DNA of 10,475 bases. It comes from Thermogutta sp. GTDB taxonomy: Bacteria; Planctomycetota; Planctomycetia; Pirellulales; Thermoguttaceae. Position numbers and translations under genes: made by a program. The notes under the pieces were generated by a model that did no database searches, was not told the DNA's origin, and worked only from the letters and a program-made list of their open reading frames with translations. Numbering within the stretch: position 1 is the first letter of the stretch; each line of letters starts with the position of its first letter. The stretch lies in assembly GCA_012798155.1 (NCBI GenBank), contig JAAZNR010000928.1, positions 1 to 10,475 on the forward strand, read 5' to 3'. This document shows, in pieces, positions 6,102-10,475 of the stretch.

Positions 6102-6120
6102 TCTGTGTTTCCAACACAGA
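6102..6120. repeat. Perfect 8-bp hairpin TCTGTGTT-TCC-AACACAGA
   Basis: The arms 6102-6109 and 6113-6120 are exact reverse complements with a three-base loop. CTCTGTGTTTC at 6101-6111 is also a one-base variant of the CTCTGCGTTTC arm at 6073, so this hairpin belongs to the same element. It lies 31 bases past the flotillin stop on the reverse strand. With no T-tract after it, a terminator role is only possible. Confidence 0.55.
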
Positions 6121-6150
6121 CCGGGCGGGGCTGCGAACGGATCGCCGCGG

Positions 6151-7767
6151 TTACCCCTCGGATTTTGCCGAGGAGGCCGGCGGCGGGACCGGGACGGCCT
6201 TGGCCGCGGCCTCGCCCACGGCGGCCAAGGTCTCGGGAATCTCCACGCCGGCCACGTCCTTCATGACTTGCATCATGGGCGGAAGGACCCGCGCCAGATC
6301 GTGCACCCAGCGGGTCGTGGCCGAGGTGCCGTCCGCGGCTTGTCCTCCGTCCCAGACCACGATCTTATCGAACTTGATGTTCGAGATGGCCTGAGCCGAG
6401 GCGTCTACCAAGTCGTCGAAATGTTCCAAGAGGAGCATTTGGAAGGCCTGGTCGGCGCCGCCGCAGGCCTCGATGATTTGCCGCAAGCCGTCGGCCTTTT
6501 TGGCCAGGATTTCGTATTGTCCGCGGGCTTCGGCCTCGAGACGGGAAAAGACGGCCTTGGCTTCGCCCTCGGCCTCGATCCGCCGCTTTTCGGCCTCGGC
6601 CTCGGCTTCGACGATGATGCGGGCCTTTTCGGCCTTGGCGGGGGCCTCGACCTCGGCCCGGCGTTTGGCTTCCACGCGTTCGGCCTCGGCCAAGGCGGCG
6701 CGGGCCAGGGCGCGATGCTGGGCCTCCAGCACCGCCGCCTCCGCCTCCCGTTTGCGCGTCTCGCCGAGTTGGTAGGACTCCGCCTGCTTCACTTGAAGAG
6801 CCGCTTGCGAGGCCGCCACCGTGGCCTTGGCCAGGTTTTCGCCCTCGATGGCCTTGGCTTCCGCGTCGGCCAAACGGACGCGCATCTGCTGCTCGGCCTC
6901 CTTCACCAAGGAGTCTTTCTCGAAGCCGGCCGTTTGCTCGCCCACCTGCTGTTCTTTTTGCAACTCGGCCACGCGGACGGCGCGATCGCGCTCGGCCTGC
7001 CGCGTACCGATTTCTCGGAATTTCATCGCCTCGGCGACGCTGATGGCCTTTTCACGCTCGGCTTCGGCGACGCGGATCTCGCCCATCTTCTCGTTTTCGG
7101 CCACGTCGCCGCGGGCCTTTTGAATTGCCTGCGAGGCCGCCTTTTGCCCGATCGCCTCGATGTACCCCGACTCGTCCGTAATGTCGGTGATGTTGACGTT
7201 GATCAGCACCAGGCCGATCTTTTTCAACTCCGGCTCCAGCGAGTTCTGGATGTTCATCAAGAACGCCTCGCGGTCGCGGTTGATATCCTCGATGTTCATC
7301 GAGGCGATGACCTGCCGCAATTGGCCGAAGATGATGTCCTCGGCCTGCTTCTTGATCTCCTGGCTACTCAACCCCAGCAACCGGATGGCCGCGTTCTGCA
7401 TCAACTCGGGCGTCGTCCCGATGGCCACCGTGAACACGCTGGGCACGTTGACCCGAATGTTCTCCATCGAAAGCGCCCCGCGGAGGGGGATTTCGATCTG
7501 CATCGGCTCCAGGTTCAGCCAGGCATAGTCTTGCAGCAGGGGAATCACGAATCGGGCACCGCCGTGGACGCACGTGGCGGCCTGCCCCCGGCCCGACTTT
7601 CCGTAGATCACCAGCACGCGGTTGCTGGGGCAACGCTTGAACTGCTTCAACAAGGCCACCATGCCCAGGAACAGAAAGATCACAACGAACACCACCATCA
7701 GCAGGACCCAGAACGTGGCACTGCCGGCGAAGGTTTCGCCCTGAGCACAGAGCAGATCACTGGACAT
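6151..7767 (-). CDS. SPFH/flotillin (YqiK-like) membrane scaffold protein
   Basis: The product is a flotillin-type protein that probably oligomerises on the inner face of the cytoplasmic membrane and organises membrane domains. With the ATG at 7767 it has 538 residues. There is one hydrophobic anchor (about 18-40), an SPFH/band-7 domain (about 45-215), a very long Ala/Glu/Lys/Arg-rich coiled coil with repeated AEA/AEAE runs (about 215-440), and a C-terminal region with AFQMLLLEHFDDL (near 455) typical of flotillins, ending in a Pro/Ala tail. The start is fixed by AGGAGG seven bases upstream; an earlier in-frame start at 7824 would add 19 Arg-rich residues inside the preceding gene. The gene start overlaps the end of the YqiJ/NfeD-like gene by 11 bases, so the two are translationally coupled and their products almost certainly work together. 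Confidence 0.9.
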   Translation of the reverse strand: MSSDLLCAQGETFAGSATFWVLLMVVFVVIFLFLGMVALLKQFKRCPSNRVLVIYGKSGRGQAATCVHGGARFVIPLLQDYAWLNLEPMQIEIPLRGALSMENIRVNVPSVFTVAIGTTPELMQNAAIRLLGLSSQEIKKQAEDIIFGQLRQVIASMNIEDINRDREAFLMNIQNSLEPELKKIGLVLINVNITDITDESGYIEAIGQKAASQAIQKARGDVAENEKMGEIRVAEAEREKAISVAEAMKFREIGTRQAERDRAVRVAELQKEQQVGEQTAGFEKDSLVKEAEQQMRVRLADAEAKAIEGENLAKATVAASQAALQVKQAESYQLGETRKREAEAAVLEAQHRALARAALAEAERVEAKRRAEVEAPAKAEKARIIVEAEAEAEKRRIEAEGEAKAVFSRLEAEARGQYEILAKKADGLRQIIEACGGADQAFQMLLLEHFDDLVDASAQAISNIKFDKIVVWDGGQAADGTSATTRWVHDLARVLPPMMQVMKDVAGVEIPETLAAVGEAAAKAVPVPPPASSAKSEG

Positions 7768-8536
7768 GAGTCGCCTCCTGAACCTGCGCCGCGAGGGGCG
7801 CCACCAATACCGTTTCGGGACCAAGCACTTTCAGCACCACCACCGCGGCACCGCCGGGAATGGCATCCGCGGCGGACATCGCCAGGTACTCCATCGTCCG
7901 ATTCTGCACGTTGACGTGGATCTTGCCGCAGCCGGACTGCCGAGCGGGTATCTTCAAGTAAACCATAGCTCGCCGACCGACGGCCTGGCCGATATGCACC
8001 GTTCCGTCGGCCCGAAGAGACGAAACGGCCCTCATCAGCCAATACACGCCGTACATGGCCCCCAATCCGCACGCCGTGGCGATGAGCAGCGCGGACACGG
8101 GAGGATAGTCGGCCGCCTGGGCCGCCAAACCGGATAACCCGAAGAACGTGAGCGCGGCGATAAGCGTGCGAAAGGAGACGACCTTGAACACCCCCACCGT
8201 GGAGGCGTGAGACCCGGCGGCGTGATCCACGTGCCCCGCCCCGTGACCCGCATGGGCCATTTCCGACACGTCGGCGCCCTGCGTCAAGTCGGGAGTACCG
8301 ACATCCATGTCGCCGACGGTATCGGCGTGAAAGTCCGCGCCGCCGGTATCCGCGTGAAAATCCGTGCCGGCGGCATCTCCGGAAAGGTCGCCGTGGAAAT
8401 CGCCGCCGAAATCCCCTCCGGCATCCGCGCCATCGACGCCGGAAAACTCACCGCCCAAACCGATGAGAGCGAGGATCAGTTGGCAGATGAGGACCGTTCC
8501 GCCAATGGCCGCGCTGATCGCGAAAATGAGCGACAT
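7757..8536 (-). CDS. YqiJ/NfeD-like membrane protein with His/Asp/Gly-rich linker and OB-fold
   Basis: This 259-residue (ATG at 8536) membrane partner of the adjacent flotillin has a first hydrophobic helix (about 2-28), then an unusual low-complexity segment (about 30-110) rich in Gly, Asp and His. That segment has repeats such as GGDFGGDFHGD, TDFHADT and ADFHADT, then HAGHGAGHVDHAAGSH. Two more membrane helices follow (about 113-142, with VVSFRTLIAALTFFGLSGLA, and 146-171), then a C-terminal soluble domain (about 177-250) resembling the NfeD/YqiJ OB-fold. AGGGGGG a few bases upstream supports this start; a TTG at 8560 would add eight residues. The order anchor, linker, two helices, OB-fold is that of YqiJ/DUF1449 proteins, which are encoded with YqiK flotillins. 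The linker could bind metal ions, but that is inference from composition. Confidence 0.82.
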   Translation of the reverse strand: MSLIFAISAAIGGTVLICQLILALIGLGGEFSGVDGADAGGDFGGDFHGDLSGDAAGTDFHADTGGADFHADTVGDMDVGTPDLTQGADVSEMAHAGHGAGHVDHAAGSHASTVGVFKVVSFRTLIAALTFFGLSGLAAQAADYPPVSALLIATACGLGAMYGVYWLMRAVSSLRADGTVHIGQAVGRRAMVYLKIPARQSGCGKIHVNVQNRTMEYLAMSAADAIPGGAAVVVLKVLGPETVLVAPLAAQVQEATHVQ

Positions 8537-8627
8537 CACCAACCCCCCTGGCAGAGGCAAACCTGCCGTAGGACGGAAGAATCGACATCAATTCGACGGC
8601 CGAACGCTCAGACCCGGTTGATAGGGT

Positions 8628-8656
8628 ATTCGCCGGGCGATCGTTAATCTTGTCAA
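8628..8656 (-). promoter_or_regulatory. Possible promoter for the YqiJ-like/flotillin operon
   Basis: A perfect -35 hexamer TTGACA is present on the reverse strand (8656-8651). The hexamer 17 bases further on is GCGAAT (8633-8628), which keeps only the AAT of a -10. The position, about 90 bases before the operon's first ATG, is suitable. The weak -10 keeps this tentative. Confidence 0.35.
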
Positions 8657-8701
8657 TCTTGCCCCACGTGCCGCGGGATTGGATCGCCTGAAAACGACGT
8701 G

Positions 8702-8728
8702 AAAAAATACGTGCAGAGCGTGCCGCTC
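8702..8728 (-). terminator. Possible intrinsic terminator of the DUF2961 gene
   Basis: On the reverse strand a small perfect hairpin, GAGCG-GCA-CGCTC (8728-8716), is followed after eight bases by six Ts (8707-8702). It lies 75 bases past the DUF2961 stop and upstream of the possible TTGACA promoter of the next operon, a sensible position. The short stem and the gap before the T-tract lower confidence. Confidence 0.45.
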
Positions 8729-8802
8729 ACCCTGTGCCCGAAGCTCCATCTTGCGCCGCGCACTTGCCCGGCACCGTCCGCGCGGTCCCGGCCGGACCAT
8801 CG

Positions 8803-9921
8803 CTAGTCCTTCCAGATGTCGCGGACGCGGTCCTCCAGGCTTGGAAAAGGCGGCAAAGGCGGGCTGGGGGCCGGCTCGTACCAAAACGTAGCACAGCACC
8901 AGTCGTCCTGCGTCTCCTGCAAGCCGTTGTTCCAGGCGATTTGCTGAATCGTGATGCGGCACTCTTTTTGCCACGCGATGGGATCCGGGAGATGCCAGCG
9001 GTACATGGAAACGAAGTTGTTCTGATTCAGGGAACAGCCCTGGTAAAAGAGCGGTACCTGCTGGACGCCCCAGGCCAAGCCCACGTAATCCTCGCTGCCC
9101 GTGCCGCAAATGGTCGGGAAATCGGTGTCGCCGTCCATGTAGACCTTGATTTCGCCTTCCCCCCACCATTGATCGGGATGCAAGTTGCGAATGCCGATGA
9201 CGGCCCCGACATAGCGTCCCTTGCTCGTCCGCTTCGGCAAAAGCTCGAAGTCCTGCTTGGGCGTCGTGGGGTTTTCCCGGCGGAAGAGCACGTGCAATCG
9301 CCCGACGTCTTCCGGATGCTTATCACCCAGCGTGTAGTCGATCTGGTAGAAGATCGGCGGCGTCCGTTCGCCCTGCGTCTCGTTGGTCAAGGTGATCCGT
9401 GCCCGTTTCGTGAACGGCATGGGCAGCCAGATGTTCATCCCGCCGGTGGGTCCCACGGAGTGGACCGACGAGAAATAGAGCATGACCTTGCCGTGGGCGA
9501 ATCCGAAGAAATCCCCCAACGGACACTCGATGCTGGGGTGTTCTTGGCCTTCCCAATACGCGCGGAGGACGAGGCTGCGGAGATTCTCGGGGGCCCGCTC
9601 CGTGGTCAGCCAGATGTGGCGGATCGTCCCCGGCCCTTCGATATCGCAGAGCTGGAAGGTTTCGCCGGGCTTGATGTTACGCGAGGGAGACCCCTTGCGC
9701 CCGACCCCCAGATTGCTCGCCGCCCGGCCGCCCTTTCCCGGCTCGCCCGTGGGATTCTCGAACGAAATCGACCGCGAGACCAACCCCGTATCGAGCAGAT
9801 AGGGCTGGTGGATGACGTCGGGTTGTTGAGCCGCTGCCGCAAGCGCCCAGCCGGCGACCGCGGCAGCGCTCAGTGCGATCACTTTGCCGAAGAACGGGGG
9901 TTTCGACGCGAGTTTTCCCAT
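8803..9921 (-). CDS. Secreted DUF2961 protein, GH172-like glycoside hydrolase candidate
   Basis: With the ATG at 9921 the protein has 372 residues and begins with a signal peptide: K3/K7/K13, a hydrophobic Ala-rich core at 14-31, likely cut near AAA-QQ. The mature part carries DUF2961 hallmarks: IEGPGTIRHIWLTT (94-107), RAYWEGQEHPSIECPLGDFFG (120-140), WWGEGEIKVYMDGD (252-265) and FPTICGTGSEDYVG (268-281). Some DUF2961 members (family GH172) cleave or rearrange furanosides such as fructofuranoside and arabinofuranoside and act as oligomers. E255 and E277 sit where the two catalytic glutamates are expected, as far as I can align by eye. The substrate here is unknown. GGAGAAG about eight bases upstream supports the start; the frame stays open to 10212, but that part is Pro/Arg-rich repeat sequence. 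It is transcribed separately from the flotillin operon downstream. Confidence 0.87.
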   Translation of the reverse strand: MGKLASKPPFFGKVIALSAAAVAGWALAAAAQQPDVIHQPYLLDTGLVSRSISFENPTGEPGKGGRAASNLGVGRKGSPSRNIKPGETFQLCDIEGPGTIRHIWLTTERAPENLRSLVLRAYWEGQEHPSIECPLGDFFGFAHGKVMLYFSSVHSVGPTGGMNIWLPMPFTKRARITLTNETQGERTPPIFYQIDYTLGDKHPEDVGRLHVLFRRENPTTPKQDFELLPKRTSKGRYVGAVIGIRNLHPDQWWGEGEIKVYMDGDTDFPTICGTGSEDYVGLAWGVQQVPLFYQGCSLNQNNFVSMYRWHLPDPIAWQKECRITIQQIAWNNGLQETQDDWCCATFWYEPAPSPPLPPFPSLEDRVRDIWKD

Positions 9922-10007
9922 GACGGCTTCTCCAGTCTCGAGAACGACGATATCCGCCGGCTTCGACAACGCCGCGGCCGGCGGGGGTCTCATCGCAGGC
10001 CGTCGCG

Positions 10008-10026
10008 TCTCCAAGCCTTTTGGAGA
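10008..10026 (-). promoter_or_regulatory. Perfect 7-bp hairpin in the DUF2961 leader region
   Basis: TCTCCAA (10008-10014) and TTGGAGA (10020-10026) are exact reverse complements around a five-base loop, about 87 bases before the DUF2961 ATG. It could be an operator (inverted-repeat binding site) or an RNA leader hairpin. Nothing else nearby distinguishes these. Confidence 0.35.
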
Positions 10027-10175
10027 TGGAAAACGCCGGCCGTTGTTCAAGACCATCATGCCGAGCGAAGGGGCGGATTGCAAGCGCCGCGGCGGACCCG
10101 ACGGAGCGCGTCCCCCCACAGCTCCGAGGTTCGATCCGGCAACGTCAGCCGGCGGCGCATGCGGCGCGGAGACCG

Positions 10176-10215
10176 GCGTCTGGGGGCTTCGCTCCGCTCC
10201 GACCCCGGCCACGCC
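10176..10215 (-). repeat. Dispersed repeat copy C
   Basis: On the reverse strand this reads GGCGTGGCCGGGGTCGG, then AGCGGAGCGAAGCCCCCAG, then ACGCC. It agrees with copy A at 471-510 except for a few bases and shares its ACGCC end. It sits just upstream of the 31-bp tandem repeat. Confidence 0.65.
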
Positions 10216-10237
10216 ATCGAGGAAACGGCATTTTTTC

Positions 10238-10361
10238 AGGGACGGCGGCCCATCCCGATTACGGTCCCAGGGGCAAAGGCCCGTCGCGACTATCGTTTCA
10301 GGGACAAAAGCTCATCACCACTACCGTCTGAGGGGCAAAAGCCCATCGGGACTATCGTCGA
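10238..10361. repeat. Four tandem units of a 31-bp repeat
   Basis: The units begin at 10238, 10269, 10300 and 10331, each exactly 31 bases. Each opens AGGG(A/G)C, and three of the four continue AAA(A/G)GC(C/T)C. The second half follows (A/G)TC-xx-GACTA(T/C)CGT in most units. In units 2 and 4 the start can fold as GGGC-AAA(A/G)-GCCC. There are no unique spacers between units, so it is not a CRISPR array. The last unit contains the stop codon of the reverse-strand gene entering from the right. Confidence 0.75.
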
Positions 10362-10475
10362 AAGAACCATTGGCGACTGAAGATCAGGGCGAAAATTGCC
10401 GCCAGGAGCACGGTGAGAAACAGCAAGGACTGGTCCGGCTCGATTCCCCAGAGCGCCAAGAGAAGCCAAGGGGCG
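10352..10475 (-). CDS. C-terminal fragment of a membrane protein
   Basis: Read from the right edge, a frame runs 40 codons to a TAG at 10354-10352. The peptide is strongly hydrophobic: PWLLLALWGIEPDQ, then SLLFLTVLLAAIFALIF, then a positively charged end SRQWFFRR. This gives one or two membrane helices with a basic tail that should face the cytoplasm by the positive-inside rule. I cannot assign a family from 40 residues, and the start lies outside the window. Its last codons and stop fall inside the final 31-bp tandem repeat unit. Confidence 0.6.
   Translation of the reverse strand, partial: APWLLLALWGIEPDQSLLFLTVLLAAIFALIFSRQWFFRR

Larger units (their letters stand above)
5598..6150. other. 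Noncoding, repeat-filled gap upstream of dapL and downstream of the flotillin gene
   Basis: About 550 bases lie between the dapL start and the flotillin stop. No frame here resembles a protein. Bases 5867-5960 are a dispersed repeat with a tandem tail, and 6007-6120 hold two inverted-repeat structures, all listed separately. Bases 5598-5860 hold no element I can name apart from a possible -10 for dapL. An AAGGAAAGGAGG string at 5823-5834 resembles a ribosome binding site but has no start codon after it. Confidence 0.55.
9922..10351. other. Noncoding gap upstream of the DUF2961 gene
   Basis: These 430 bases separate the partial membrane-protein gene from the DUF2961 gene on the same strand. 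They hold a 7-bp hairpin (10008-10026), dispersed repeat copy C (10176-10215) and most of a 31-bp tandem repeat (from 10238), each listed separately. A reverse-strand TTGAAC at 10050-10045 lacks a matching -10, so I name no promoter for DUF2961. Confidence 0.5.

Noticed and set aside
6004..7914. Forward-strand open frame of 636 codons
   Set aside because: It is antisense to the flotillin gene and composed of Leu/Gly/His-rich sequence that mirrors the Ala/Glu/Lys coiled coil. There is no domain signature.
9922..10212. N-terminal extension of the DUF2961 protein up to 10212
   Set aside because: The extension would bury the signal peptide at residue 98 and is encoded partly by dispersed repeat copy C. 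The ATG at 9921 has a ribosome binding site and gives a proper signal peptide.
10238..10361. Possible short CRISPR array
   Set aside because: The units are contiguous and diverged with no unique spacers, and no cas genes are present in the window.
8734..10380. Forward-strand open frame of 548 codons
   Set aside because: It is antisense to DUF2961 and continues through intergenic repeats. It has no signal peptide, family motif or convincing start.
1..10475. A hidden defence or mobile system
   Set aside because: I looked for transposases, integrases, nuclease-helicase pairs, toxin-antitoxin pairs and tRNA or attachment-site structures on both strands and found none. The exonuclease beside dapL looks like a housekeeping DEDD enzyme.

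Overview
The window looks like chromosomal DNA of a planctomycete or a close relative. The base composition is GC-rich, and coding is sparse, with several repeat-filled gaps of 240-600 bases. The gene set fits that group: a secreted DUF6786-type protein, a secreted DUF2961 (GH172-like) protein, an LL-diaminopimelate aminotransferase, a predicted PolB-like 3'-5' exonuclease, and a YqiJ/NfeD-like plus flotillin pair. This assignment comes from remembered protein families, not from a database search.

Layout, left to right. Bases 3-89 hold the last 28 codons of a forward gene, possibly a methyltransferase. Bases 90-600 are a mosaic of short palindromes and dispersed repeats that ends in a good sigma70-like promoter (TTAACG - 17 bp - TATAAT, 600-628). 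That promoter faces a dicluster ferredoxin-like gene (711-1094), which is followed after 36 bases by the secreted DUF6786-type gene (1131-2408). A 346-base gap containing a possible terminator leads to a SAM-dependent methyltransferase (2755-3420). The strand then switches: the methyltransferase converges on the reverse-strand pair dapL (5597-4365) and exonuclease (4322-3498), with an 11-bp perfect inverted repeat between the two gene ends.

The 5598-6150 gap carries no convincing gene. It holds a dispersed repeat with a roughly 20-bp tandem tail, and a large inverted repeat built from CGCAGAG heptamers on a 9-bp period. The reverse-strand membrane operon follows: a YqiJ/NfeD-like protein (8536-7757) whose stop overlaps the start of an SPFH/flotillin (7767-6151). 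Upstream of it is the secreted DUF2961 protein (9921-8803), with its own putative terminator. The last 550 bases contain another copy of the dispersed repeat, four units of a 31-bp tandem repeat, and the C-terminal 40 codons of a reverse-strand membrane protein whose stop codon lies inside the last repeat unit.

Functionally the window mixes housekeeping genes (lysine/cell-wall precursor synthesis by DapL, an exonuclease), membrane organisation (the flotillin pair) and probable carbohydrate-related exported proteins (DUF6786, DUF2961). I see no defence island, CRISPR array, transposase, tRNA or rRNA. The most unusual material is the intergenic repeats, the expanded second cluster motif of the ferredoxin, the His/Asp/Gly-rich linker of the YqiJ-like protein, and a second well-formed translation start in the DUF6786 gene that would skip the signal peptide.
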